Assembly (NCBI RefSeq): GCF_003308995.1
Contig: NZ_QFFJ01000002.1
Coordinates: 372,001 to 436,000 of the forward strand
Origin: Chitinophaga flava
GTDB lineage: Bacteria > Bacteroidota > Bacteroidia > Chitinophagales > Chitinophagaceae
Direction of reading: 5' to 3'
Length of the DNA stretch: 64,000 nt
Shown here piece by piece: positions 9,016-15,433 of this stretch; positions within the stretch are counted from its first letter, which is position 1; each line of letters begins with the position of its first letter. The notes beneath the pieces were generated by a model. The model was not told the origin of the DNA and searched no databases. It was given only the letters and a program-made list of their open reading frames with translations. A program made the translations under genes and the position numbers.

Positions 9016-10227
9016 TCATCCTTTGTAGTATGGCATGATATCTTTTTGCACAGGATATTTCCGCTGGCCGGGAGGGGCCACATTGGTGCCTTTCATGAGC
9101 AGGTCTGCGCCGAAGCGGTTTTTGATATGGTCGATAGCCTGATAAAGGGCGATCATTTCCTGGCTGTCGTCGAAGAGATTGATCTGGTAGTTGCCTTGTA
9201 CGAGGTGGCTGAATCGTACGCCGATAAGGCGTACCAGCAGGCGGCGGTCATACAGTTTTTTAAACAGGTCTTTTACTTTTTCGAGCAATACATGATCGGA
9301 GCAGGAGTAGGGGATAGACATTTGTTTGGTGACAGTTTCAAAGTCGGAGTACCGGATTTTGACGGTCACGCAGCCGGTCAGTTTGTTCTGCTGGCGTAGT
9401 TCAAATGCTATTTTTTCGGTCATGCGTACCAGTTCGGCATGGAGGAATTCCATGTCGATGGTATCTGCAGGGAAGGTGCTTTCGGTGGAGATGGATTTTT
9501 GTTCATAGTAGGGCACTACTGGAGATTCGTCGATGCCATTGGCTTTTCTCCAGAGGGAGATGCCGTTTTTTCCCATCCAGGCTTCCAGCAGGGAGATGGG
9601 CACCTCGCTCAGGGTTTTGACGGTTTCCACACCACGGCGTCGGAGCTGAGCGGCGGTTTCCTTGCCTACCATGGGTATTTTCTCGATGGAGAGAGGGGCG
9701 AGGAAATTTTTTTCATGGCCGAACAGTATTTCCAGTTGTCCGTTAGGTTTGGCTTCGTCGGTGGCTACTTTAGACACGAGTTTGTTGGATGCGAGGCCGA
9801 AGGAGATGGGCAGGCCGGATTCTTTTATGATGGCTTTTCTCAGTTCCGTGGTCCATTTGAGGGAGCCGAAAAATTTATCCATGCCGGAGAGGTCGAGATA
9901 AAACTCATCGATGGATGATTTTTCGTACAAAGGAGCTTTGTCGGCGATGATGCTGGTCACTTCCCGTGATTTTTCGCTGTAGCGGTCCATGTCGCCGCTG
10001 CGGACGATGGCATGGGGGCAGAGCCGTAGGGCAGTTTTCATAGGCATGGCCGAGTGGATGCCATAGCGGCGTGCTTCATAACTGCAGGCCGCTACTACGG
10101 CGCGGTCGCTGCTGCCGCCTATTAACAGGGGTTTGCCTTTCAACCGGCTATCCTGCTGGCATTCCACCGACACAAAAAAACAATCCAGATCAAAATGCGC
10201 GATAGCACGCTGTTGTAACGTGAGCAT
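9016..10227 (-). CDS. dinB: Y-family DNA polymerase IV (DinB)
   Basis: 403 residues. Y-family catalytic acids are present: FDLD at 12-15 (D13) and SSIDEFYLD with D107/E108. Unlike ImuB, this protein should therefore be an active translesion polymerase. The palm and fingers are followed by an HhH-type segment (KIPMVGKETAAQLRRRGVETVKTLSEV) and a little-finger domain. The C-terminus includes QINLFDD, which resembles a beta-clamp-binding motif. ATG 10227 was preferred over the upstream in-frame start at 10284 because it gives a normal family N-terminus and has AGGA 5 bp before it. It is the first gene of the minus-strand run dinB-dnaE-antitoxin-toxin. Two tandem operator-like palindromes lie about 110 bp upstream. 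Confidence 0.95.
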   Translation of the reverse strand: MLTLQQRAIAHFDLDCFFVSVECQQDSRLKGKPLLIGGSSDRAVVAACSYEARRYGIHSAMPMKTALRLCPHAIVRSGDMDRYSEKSREVTSIIADKAPLYEKSSIDEFYLDLSGMDKFFGSLKWTTELRKAIIKESGLPISFGLASNKLVSKVATDEAKPNGQLEILFGHEKNFLAPLSIEKIPMVGKETAAQLRRRGVETVKTLSEVPISLLEAWMGKNGISLWRKANGIDESPVVPYYEQKSISTESTFPADTIDMEFLHAELVRMTEKIAFELRQQNKLTGCVTVKIRYSDFETVTKQMSIPYSCSDHVLLEKVKDLFKKLYDRRLLVRLIGVRFSHLVQGNYQINLFDDSQEMIALYQAIDHIKNRFGADLLMKGTNVAPPGQRKYPVQKDIMPYYKG

Positions 10228-10335
10228 ATAATTCCTGTTTAACAAAGCGATAGGCGGATGGCAGGCCGGGCGTAAGGTCAGCATAGACAGTGATCAGCAG
10301 GGCCTGCCAGCCGTAATCACTTTTGTAGCCGCAAG

Positions 10336-10372
10336 TTACTAAATTTATTAGTAATGCTAAAATAATTAGTAT
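10336..10372. promoter_or_regulatory. Tandem operator upstream of dinB
   Basis: Site 1 is a perfect 7-bp inverted repeat, TTACTAA-ATTTA-TTAGTAA (10336-10354). Site 2, ATGCTAA-AATAA-TTAGTAT (10354-10372), matches in 6 of 7 arm positions. Both share the core CTAA-N5-TTAG, with centres 18 bp apart. The same paired core occurs at the promoter of the XRE-S24 regulator gene (11782-11819), so this is inferred to be a binding site for that repressor. Confidence 0.7.
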
Positions 10373-10386
10373 TTCATGGATCGGAT

Positions 10387-10417
10387 TTTATCCCCATTTT
10401 CAATTTTCCTATCTTTG
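10387..10417 (+). promoter_or_regulatory. Probable promoter of the SdpI-family gene
   Basis: TTTA (10387-10390), a 19-bp spacer, then TATCTTTG (10410-10417): one mismatch from the Bacteroidota consensus TTTG-N19-TAnnTTTG. It lies 15 bp downstream of the dinB operator pair, so a repressor bound there might also touch this promoter. Confidence 0.5.
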
Positions 10418-10510
10418 ATACAACATATCAGACGGGCAATCTGTAGTATAAGGGAATGGTAATGAGGGAATAAGGCGAAAGTGAATGTTGATCTTTTAAA
10501 CTATCTTCCC

Positions 10511-11185
10511 ATGAAACAAACCAATGCATTGAAGGAGTTTCTCATCCTGGCCCTGCTACTCTTGCCCATGGCTTATCTGGCCATTATCTGGAACAATCTG
10601 CCGGTGGATATTCCAACAAGCTTCGACAGGAGTGGGAATCCGGAAGGGATAAATGGCAGAACAGGTTTTCTGCTGTTGATGATCTTTCAGTTTGTGACCA
10701 ACGCATTGATCTATGCGCTGTTCCGTTATATTCCCCCGGAAGAAAGCAATAGTCCGGTGGTGTCTACGGTTGAACAGCGGGAATATTACCGGGTACGGTT
10801 TGCCATACACATTTATCTGGCGTTGTTCTCCTGTTTGATTATCTTTATGGTGAGTCTGGGTAAACCGTTCGAAATGGCGCGCTGGGCTTTTGTGATGATC
10901 GGTGTGTTGGTGATCGGTATCGGGTTGTATCTGCGGAAACTGCAAACAACGCCCAACCATTACATCGGGGTGCGAACGCCCTGGACATTGCAGAGCGGTG
11001 AGATATGGACCAAAACGCACCAGATGGCGGCTACTTTATGGATCAGTGCTGGTGTGGTGATGATCATTATCAGTTTTTTCCTGCCGCTGATTACCGGGGT
11101 GTTTCTGATTTTTTTCGGGGCTATTGTACTGGCAGCCCTGCCTTATATATACTCCTTCCGGTTGTATAATAAGGACAAAGGATAA
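10511..11185 (+). CDS. SdpI-family membrane protein with DUF1648 domain
   Basis: 224 residues, all membrane-associated. An N-terminal DUF1648 region (LPVDIPTSFDRSGNPEGINGR after the first hydrophobic segment) is followed by further transmembrane helices and the SdpI signature (HYIGVRTPWTLQSGEIWTKTHQMAA). The founding member, Bacillus SdpI, gives immunity to the SdpC killing factor. Most homologues have no known toxin partner and none is seen here, so immunity should not be assumed. The start was placed at ATG 10511, which directly precedes the first membrane segment; a GTG at 10481 in the same frame with AAGG upstream is an alternative. A bidirectional terminator follows 29 bp after the stop. 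Confidence 0.85.
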   Translation: MKQTNALKEFLILALLLLPMAYLAIIWNNLPVDIPTSFDRSGNPEGINGRTGFLLLMIFQFVTNALIYALFRYIPPEESNSPVVSTVEQREYYRVRFAIHIYLALFSCLIIFMVSLGKPFEMARWAFVMIGVLVIGIGLYLRKLQTTPNHYIGVRTPWTLQSGEIWTKTHQMAATLWISAGVVMIIISFFLPLITGVFLIFFGAIVLAALPYIYSFRLYNKDKG

Positions 11186-11214
11186 GTATTTCGTAGTGGT
11201 CAATCAATAAAAAG

Positions 11215-11246
11215 AAAATGGCGGTCAATTGACCGCCATTTTTCAT
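11215..11246. terminator. Bidirectional terminator between convergent genes
   Basis: A 28-bp perfect palindrome (11215-11242) has arms AAAATGGCGGTC and GACCGCCATTTT around AATT, with A and T runs on its two sides. Confidence 0.93.
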
Positions 11247-11265
11247 CAATAAGTTTTGCTTGATA

Positions 11266-11712
11266 TTAGTACCAGGCTGCACCCAGTGCCTGACGGAAAG
11301 GCCAGGGAATAAGGGCCAGGATCAGGATAAATGCAATGCTGTAGAATATAAGGGCCAGCTTGTGTTTCTGGGCATCGGAAGTGGCTTTTTTCACTTTGGA
11401 TTTGCCGATATGAACCAGGGCGATGGCAATTACAGCCATAAGAGTGTGCTCAACAGTAAAAAAGCGCAGCGCAGGATTTTTCATAGCAGCGCCCATGTCT
11501 GCCAAACCAGCTTTTGCTTTCTCACTAAATACAAAAAATAACAGCAGTCCTACCAATAGCTGGATATCACAGAAGATCATAAAAAATAATCCTGCTTTAT
11601 TATCGGCTGCGGTGAACGGCGTTTTGCCGGAAACGCCCTTAAATGCGCGGATAACTGCCCAAAGCCCAGCTAATACGATTGCCCATCTCAGAATGGAGTG
11701 TAGATGTACCAT
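11266..11712 (-). CDS. Small four-helix integral membrane protein, function unknown
   Basis: 148 residues with about four hydrophobic segments: residues ~5-25, ~40-62, ~88-104 and ~120-138. A histidine near the start (MVHLHSILRW) and two around the third helix (VEHTLMAVIAIALVHIGKSK) could be ligands, as in small haem-binding membrane proteins, but no family motif is decisive. The basic linker KSKVKKATSDAQKHK is expected on the cytoplasmic side. Similar proteins are common in Bacteroidota as conserved hypotheticals. It stands alone: it converges with the SdpI gene and diverges from the XRE-S24 regulator, whose promoter starts 49 bp from its start codon. Confidence 0.75.
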   Translation of the reverse strand: MVHLHSILRWAIVLAGLWAVIRAFKGVSGKTPFTAADNKAGLFFMIFCDIQLLVGLLLFFVFSEKAKAGLADMGAAMKNPALRFFTVEHTLMAVIAIALVHIGKSKVKKATSDAQKHKLALIFYSIAFILILALIPWPFRQALGAAWY

Positions 11713-11760
11713 AACATGTTGATTTTACCGGGCAAAAATAAGCGAAGCGGCTTGAATATA

Positions 11761-11793
11761 TTTGGGATTTTATAAAATTATTTGCTAATTTTG
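11761..11793 (+). promoter_or_regulatory. Promoter of the XRE-S24 regulator gene
   Basis: TTTG (11761-11764), a 21-bp spacer and TAATTTTG (11786-11793), which matches the Bacteroidota -7 consensus. The -7 box lies inside operator site 1, and the expected transcription start falls at about 11800, between the two operator sites. Confidence 0.65.
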
Positions 11794-11819
11794 TTAGCAA
11801 GGTACTAAATTATTTAGGT
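11782..11819. promoter_or_regulatory. Tandem operator at the XRE-S24 regulator promoter
   Basis: Site 1 is a perfect inverted repeat, TTGCTAA-TTTTG-TTAGCAA (11782-11800). Site 2, TACTAA-ATTAT-TTAGGT (11803-11819), keeps the CTAA-N5-TTAG core. Centres are 20 bp apart. Site 1 covers the -7 box and site 2 covers the start region up to the ATG at 11821, the geometry expected for autorepression. The dinB upstream region carries the same pair. Confidence 0.72.
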
Positions 11820-11820
11820 T

Positions 11821-12573
11821 ATGTCCGTAGTATGTCAGAATTTGAAATATCTGCGTAAGCAAAAAGGCTGGACGCAGCAAGAGTTTGCAGACAAACTGGG
11901 CATCAAGCGTTCTTTGCTGGGTGCATACGAAGAAGAGCGTGCGGAGCCACGTACGGAGGTGCTGGAACAAGTCAGTGACATGTTCCGGGTTTCCATCGAT
12001 GACCTGCTCCGGCGTGATCTCGGTTCCCAGAAAGATAATTTCCTGGAGAAGCGCCGCCAGCAGAAACTGGGTAGCGCCCGCCAGGCGATACAGTTTGTAC
12101 CGGTGAAAGCTGCCGCCGGTTACCTTGCCGGCTACAATGACGATGAATTTATTGAGGAGCTCAATACCTTCACCCTGCCTATGCTGGGTGCCGGAGATTA
12201 CCGCGCCTTTGAAATTGCCGGTGATTCCATGTTGCCTGTTACCTCCGGTTCCGTTATCGTATGCCATAAGGTAGAAGGCTGGGAAGAAATCAAAAACAAT
12301 GAAACCTATGTGGTCATTACTTCCCGCGAAGGCATTGTTTTTAAAAGAGTGGTGAAAAACACCCGCTCCAAATCCCGGCTTACACTGGTATCAGACAATC
12401 CCCAGTTTGAGCCTTATCCGGTGGAAATGGAGGATGTGCTGGAATTATGGCAGTCTGATGCTGTCATCAGCAAATCCAGCCAGCAAAGCCGTATGAGTGT
12501 CAACCACCTGGCTGATATGGTCAGCCACCTGCAGGACCAGGTAAGTCTCCTGAAAAAGAAAATCAAAGATTAA
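11821..12573 (+). CDS. XRE-S24 self-cleaving-type repressor (LexA/CI-like)
   Basis: 250 residues. The N-terminal XRE helix-turn-helix covers ~7-62 (WTQQEFADKLGIKRSLLGAYEEERAEPRTEVL). It is followed by an S24 peptidase-like domain with every element of autoproteolysis: Ala99-Gly100 in FVPVKAAAGY as the likely cleavage site, Ser136 in GDSM and Lys175 in GIVFKRVV. The spacings G-to-S 36 and S-to-K 39 are close to E. coli LexA (34 and 37). A C-terminal coiled coil (~222-248) extends beyond the usual LexA end. The DNA-binding domain is XRE-type, not the winged helix of classical LexA. Paired operators at its own promoter and before dinB suggest it is this strain's SOS-type repressor; that is inference. 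Confidence 0.88.
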   Translation: MSVVCQNLKYLRKQKGWTQQEFADKLGIKRSLLGAYEEERAEPRTEVLEQVSDMFRVSIDDLLRRDLGSQKDNFLEKRRQQKLGSARQAIQFVPVKAAAGYLAGYNDDEFIEELNTFTLPMLGAGDYRAFEIAGDSMLPVTSGSVIVCHKVEGWEEIKNNETYVVITSREGIVFKRVVKNTRSKSRLTLVSDNPQFEPYPVEMEDVLELWQSDAVISKSSQQSRMSVNHLADMVSHLQDQVSLLKKKIKD

Positions 12574-12586
12574 CGTCACCGGTAAT

Positions 12587-12674
12587 GGGATTTTTTGATA
12601 GAATGCACCGGTGAGCAGTGGAATGGATCAATTCCTTTTCCCCTGCATATCAGTACTATACATCAAAAAATCCC
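12587..12674. repeat. Long-range inverted repeat after the XRE-S24 gene
   Basis: GGGATTTTTTGAT (12587-12599) is perfectly complementary to ATCAAAAAATCCC (12662-12674). A second pair, TCACCGGT (12576-12583) with ACCGGTGA (12607-12614), overlaps it. Either could end the upstream transcript, but neither is a textbook terminator. Confidence 0.5.
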
Positions 12675-12692
12675 GGAATCGGAAATTGGTTT

Positions 12693-12723
12693 TTTGTTTT
12701 TATAAAATGTTATGTTATCTTTG
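12693..12723 (+). promoter_or_regulatory. Consensus promoter of rpsU
   Basis: TTTG (12693-12696), exactly 19 bp, then TATCTTTG (12716-12723): a perfect match to the Bacteroidota housekeeping promoter. Transcription should begin near 12730, giving a leader of about 22 nt that contains AGAGG 8 nt before the ATG. Confidence 0.85.
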
Positions 12724-12751
12724 CGTTCCTAAAAAATAAGAGGCAAAAATT

Positions 12752-12949
12752 ATGTTGATCATTGATTCTAAAGATTGCGAAAACATAGACAAGGCGCTTA
12801 AAAAATATAAAAAGAAATTTGAGAAAGCACGCATCTTGCTGCAGCTCAGATCCCGCCAGTCTTTCACTAAACCATCTGTTAAACGCCGTACCCAGGTGTT
12901 AAAGGCTGTTTACAAACAACAGCTGGCGAGTGGTAAACTTGAAGCTTAG
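12752..12949 (+). CDS. rpsU: 30S ribosomal protein bS21
   Basis: 65 residues, very basic, with the bS21 pattern ENIDKALKKYKKKFEKARILLQLRSRQSFTKPSVKRR. In Bacteroidota ribosomes bS21, with bS18 and bS6, helps to bury the 3' end of 16S rRNA, which is why most mRNAs of this phylum lack Shine-Dalgarno sequences. Here the start codon is preceded by AGAGG at 12739-12743 with 8-nt spacing. This fits the idea that rpsU is one of the few messages read through a Shine-Dalgarno contact and could be controlled by bS21 abundance. It has its own perfect promoter and is followed by a Xer recombinase gene, a common order in the phylum. Confidence 0.97.
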   Translation: MLIIDSKDCENIDKALKKYKKKFEKARILLQLRSRQSFTKPSVKRRTQVLKAVYKQQLASGKLEA

Positions 12950-12988
12950 TCCTTGTCTTTAGCCATCACTGGCTGACAACTCAAAATA

Positions 12989-13020
12989 TTTGATGATTGT
13001 AAGGTTATTTGATAACTTTA
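12989..13020 (+). promoter_or_regulatory. Possible promoter of the Xer recombinase gene
   Basis: TTTG (12989-12992), a 20-bp spacer and TAACTTTA (13013-13020), one base off the -7 consensus. If used, transcription starts near 13027, downstream of the first in-frame start codons, which favours the TTG start at 13041. Confidence 0.45.
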
Positions 13021-13040
13021 CAATCATCAATCTTTTTGCG

Positions 13041-13979
13041 TTGAACGAAGTACTATATTCCTTAGCCGAGCGGTTCATCTCCCATATCCAGCTCGAAAAG
13101 CGATACTCAGAGCATACTTGCACCGCCTATCGCAACGATCTCCTTCAATTTTTCGATTATACTACGGCTGCCTACGGTAATGTGTCCGTAGGAGATATTA
13201 CCCACGTAATGGTCCGCAGCTGGCTCGCCAGCCTGATGGAAGATGCCATGACAGCCAAAAGCGTTAACCGGAAAATATCCTCCCTTAAATCCTTTTTCAA
13301 ATTCTGTATCCGCCAGGAGCTGCTGCAGCAGACCCCGATGACCAAAGTGGTAGCGCCTAAAATCAGCCGCCGCCTGCCAGGATTTATTGATGAAAAAGGG
13401 ATGAAAGCCCTGGAAGACAACCGCAGCCCGGTATCTGTCACCTCACCCATTATTTTTGCAGACGACTTCGAAGGAGATACCCATCGCCTTATTTTCGAAA
13501 TATTTTACCAGACCGGTATCCGTTTGTCGGAACTGATCTCTTTACAGGAGTTCAGGGTCGATAAAGGTAACCTGTCCATTAAAGTGATGGGCAAGGGAGG
13601 AAAAGAACGGATTATTCCGATCAGCAACCGGTTATATGACCAGATCAGTGAGTATATGGCACAGAAACGCCGGCAACTGGAAGAATTTGAATCTGGTGTA
13701 CTGTTGGTGCATCCGCATAGCGGGCAGCGGTTATATCCCAAATATGTGTACCTCATGGTACGCAAATACCTGACGGACCACGAAATCACTACGTTCCGGA
13801 AGAAAAGTCCGCACCTGCTGCGGCATACTTTCGCCACACATCTGACAAACAACGGGGCCGACCTGAAAGCGGTAAAGGACCTGTTGGGCCACGCCAGTCT
13901 TACTTCTACACAGATTTATACACATACAACGATAGAACAGCTGAAGAAGGTTTACCAGCAGGCGCATCCTAAGGCGTAA
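13041..13979 (+). CDS. Tyrosine recombinase of the XerC/XerD family
   Basis: 312 residues from the TTG at 13041, a typical Xer length. Xer recombinases resolve chromosome dimers at dif during division. The N-terminal SAM-like core-binding domain covers ~1-105. The C-terminal catalytic domain carries the full set: R161 (TGIRLSEL), Lys in GKGGKER (~185), H258 and R261 (HLLRH), H284 (LGHAS) and nucleophile Y293 (IYTH). The frame is open upstream to start codons at 12990/12993, but these precede a probable promoter and would add an unusual extension. It lies between rpsU and hpf, so it is more likely the housekeeping Xer than a mobile-element integrase. XerC versus XerD is not resolved. Confidence 0.93.
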   Translation: MNEVLYSLAERFISHIQLEKRYSEHTCTAYRNDLLQFFDYTTAAYGNVSVGDITHVMVRSWLASLMEDAMTAKSVNRKISSLKSFFKFCIRQELLQQTPMTKVVAPKISRRLPGFIDEKGMKALEDNRSPVSVTSPIIFADDFEGDTHRLIFEIFYQTGIRLSELISLQEFRVDKGNLSIKVMGKGGKERIIPISNRLYDQISEYMAQKRRQLEEFESGVLLVHPHSGQRLYPKYVYLMVRKYLTDHEITTFRKKSPHLLRHTFATHLTNNGADLKAVKDLLGHASLTSTQIYTHTTIEQLKKVYQQAHPKA

Positions 13980-14142
13980 CGCACATTTTTTGCACCTTTA
14001 ACAAAATATTACGCATCAGAAGATCATTGCATTACAAAAGTGAGTATATTTAATACAGAAGTTCTTTCACAATCAAGAGAATGCCTATGACCATAGTTTA
14101 CTAACTAGAACCTAGATTGTTAAATATTAAAAAATTAGTGTT

Positions 14143-14442
14143 ATGAACGTTCAAATTCAAACTGTGCATTTTGATGCTGATTCAAAACTGATTGATCACG
14201 TGAACAAAAAATTGCAGAAGCTGAGCACCTTTTACGATCGGATCATCAGTGTGGATGTGTTTTTAAAGTTGGATAATTTAGCGCATCAGGTTAAAGATAA
14301 AATTGCCGAAATAAGAGTACGAATTCCCCGCCAGGACCTCTTTGTGAAGCATGAGTCCAAATCCTTCGAAGAGTCATTTGACTTAGCTTTTGACTCCTTA
14401 GTCAACCAGGTTAAAAAGCAAAAGGAAAAGAAATTTCAATAA
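14143..14442 (+). CDS. hpf: Ribosome hibernation promoting factor, short form (HPF/RaiA)
   Basis: 99 residues covering only the HPF/RaiA domain: MNVQIQTVHFDADSKLIDHVNKKLQKL, an amphipathic middle part with DKIAEIRVRIPRQDLFVKHE, and SFEESFDLAFDSLVNQVKKQKEK at the end. These proteins bind the decoding channel of the 30S subunit and promote inactive 100S or stabilised 70S ribosomes in stationary phase. The long-form dimerisation domain is absent. The gene lies 163 bp after the Xer gene and directly upstream of the tRNA-tuf cluster, so it sits among translation functions. No clear promoter was found in the gap before it. Confidence 0.95.
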   Translation: MNVQIQTVHFDADSKLIDHVNKKLQKLSTFYDRIISVDVFLKLDNLAHQVKDKIAEIRVRIPRQDLFVKHESKSFEESFDLAFDSLVNQVKKQKEKKFQ

Positions 14443-14456
14443 TTTTTTAAAATAAT

Positions 14457-14487
14457 TTTGGAAATATCAATCTCTTTGCTACCTTTG
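14457..14487 (+). promoter_or_regulatory. Consensus promoter of the tRNA-tuf cluster
   Basis: TTTG (14457-14460), exactly 19 bp, then TACCTTTG (14480-14487). It is a perfect match and points at the tRNA genes. The -7 box is contained in the left arm of a 13-bp inverted repeat (14474-14528). Confidence 0.85.
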
Positions 14488-14528
14488 CCATCCCGATTCA
14501 AAAAGAGGGTCGGTAAAAGGTAGCAAAG
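14474..14528. repeat. 13-bp inverted repeat across the tRNA-tuf promoter start
   Basis: CTTTGCTACCTTT (14474-14486) and AAAGGTAGCAAAG (14516-14528) are perfect complements 29 bp apart. The left arm covers the -7 box and the right arm lies about 20-35 bases into the transcript. It could be an operator for a looping dimer or an RNA structure in the 5' end. Confidence 0.55.
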
Positions 14529-14599
14529 TTCTTTATGGTAGGGCGTTTTCAGCGAGACAGATAAATTTTTAAATATTTGTAACAAACTGAAAAAAAGAT

Positions 14600-14629
14600 T
14601 TTGAGATTTGAAAAAATCAATTAATTTTG
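14600..14629 (+). promoter_or_regulatory. Second promoter upstream of tRNA-Thr(TGT)
   Basis: TTTG (14600-14603), an 18-bp spacer and TAATTTTG (14622-14629). It is a near-perfect match and closer to the first tRNA than the promoter at 14457. Confidence 0.6.
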
Positions 14630-14680
14630 CGCTCTCTTTCAATGAGTTACTTTTTTGAAAGCAATGTTTTTTGAAAAGAT

Positions 14681-14757
14681 GCCAGCATAGCTCAGTTGGC
14701 CAGAGCTACTGATTTGTAATCAGTGGGTCGGGGGTTCGAATCCCTCTGCTGGCTCCA
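14681..14757 (+). tRNA. tRNA-Thr(TGT)
   Basis: Full cloverleaf with acceptor GCCAGCA/TGCTGGC and anticodon stem ACTGA/TCAGT around TTTGTAA, so the anticodon is TGT (threonine, ACA). T-loop TTCGAAT. CCA is encoded (14755-14757), unlike its neighbours. It is the first tRNA in the conserved Thr-Tyr-Gly-Thr-tuf order. Confidence 0.97.
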
Positions 14758-14811
14758 CGATTTTAATCTACATCATCTCCTGATGATCAGATGTCAAAAT
14801 CAAAAACAATT

Positions 14812-14894
14812 GGGCAGGTTCCAGAGCGGCCAAATGGGGCGGACTGTAAATCCGCTGTCTTTCGACTTCATAGGTTCGAATCCTATCCTGCCCA
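14812..14894 (+). tRNA. tRNA-Tyr(GTA)
   Basis: 83 nt, class II with a long variable arm. Acceptor GGGCAGG/CCTGCCC, anticodon stem GCGGA/TCCGC around CTGTAAA, giving GTA (tyrosine). CCA is not encoded. Confidence 0.97.
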
Positions 14895-15069
14895 CAAAAC
14901 GGCGTGTTCCGCCTTTGCCCTTGCAGAGGCGGAACTTAGTTGTTGAGTGGAAGGTGAGTAGTTCAGAAGTGAAGAGTTTGGTCCTGTGTTACAACAGCCT
15001 TTATGTTCTTTTATTTATTTGGGAATACTTTAAACAGTGCAATTACCTGTTGTTTAAAGTGTCCATTAT

Positions 15070-15142
15070 GCGGGAGTAGCTCAGTTGGTAGAGCGACAGC
15101 CTTCCAAGCTGTAGGTCGCGGGTTCGAACCTCGTCTCCCGCT
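15070..15142 (+). tRNA. tRNA-Gly(TCC)
   Basis: 73 nt. Acceptor GCGGGAG/CTCCCGC, anticodon stem ACAGC/GCTGT around CTTCCAA, giving TCC (glycine). CCA is not encoded. The gap to tRNA-Tyr is 175 bp and contains no recognisable gene. Confidence 0.97.
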
Positions 15143-15167
15143 CGCATAATATTCATGCAATTTTCAA

Positions 15168-15239
<72 letters not shown>

Positions 15240-15301
15240 CTTTGAATTTTAGAAGAGAAGAATCATTGTGGTGAGATCATTTCACAACAAACCAACTCCA
15301 T

Positions 15302-15348
15302 AAAATTCGAATTTCGGATTCGAATTTGTAAATTCCGCACTCCGAAAT
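15302..15348 (+). promoter_or_regulatory. Mutually exclusive hairpins in the tuf leader
   Basis: AAATTCGAA (15303-15311) pairs perfectly with TTCGAATTT (15319-15327). The loop region ATTTCGGA (15311-15318) also pairs perfectly with TCCGAAAT (15341-15348), and GAATTT (15322-15327) pairs with AAATTC (15330-15335). The first two pairings compete or form a pseudoknot. This resembles a switchable leader, but nothing in the sequence shows what it would sense. Confidence 0.5.
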
Positions 15349-15355
15349 AAAACTT

Positions 15356-15430
15356 AGCGTTGTAGCTCAATGGTAGAGCAACCCACACCTATTTACGGGA
15401 AGGACGTGAGTTCAATTCTCATCAACGGTA
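15356..15430 (+). ncRNA. Degenerate tRNA-like element in the tuf leader
   Basis: The acceptor stem is 15356-15362 with 15423-15429 (one G-G mismatch), then TA at positions 8-9. The D arm is GCTC-AATGGTA-GAGC (15365-15379). The T arm is GTGAG-TTCAATT-CTCAT (15406-15422), with the same T loop as tRNA-Thr(GGT). The anticodon arm is not formed: 25 nt instead of about 22 separate the D and T arms, with at most 2-3 base pairs. It is therefore not a working tRNA. It lies 72 bp before tuf, whose product binds the acceptor-T half of tRNA. Alternatives are a decayed tRNA-Thr duplicate or an EF-Tu-responsive mimic. Confidence 0.7.
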
Positions 15431-15433
15431 CAA

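Noticed and set aside
9012..9083. 24-codon upstream extension of the dnaE-like gene
   Set aside because: It overlaps the end of dinB. The ATG at 9011 has a Shine-Dalgarno-like AAAGGA and starts 4 bp after the dinB stop.
10511..11185. Bacteriocin immunity function for the SdpI-family protein
   Set aside because: No SdpC-like toxin, sdpR or export genes are near it, so only the family can be named.
12990..13040. N-terminal extension of the Xer recombinase from a TTG or ATG at 12990/12993
   Set aside because: It overlaps a probable promoter and adds residues with no family counterpart; the TTG at 13041 gives a normal length.
12990..13979. Integrase of an integrated mobile element
   Set aside because: The gene sits between rpsU and hpf in a housekeeping context, with no tRNA target-site duplication, excisionase or phage genes nearby.
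15356..15430. Fifth functional tRNA in the cluster
   Set aside because: D and T arms fit, but the anticodon arm cannot form (at most 2-3 pairs), the spacing is 3 nt too long and the acceptor has a G-G mismatch. Reported instead as a tRNA-like element.
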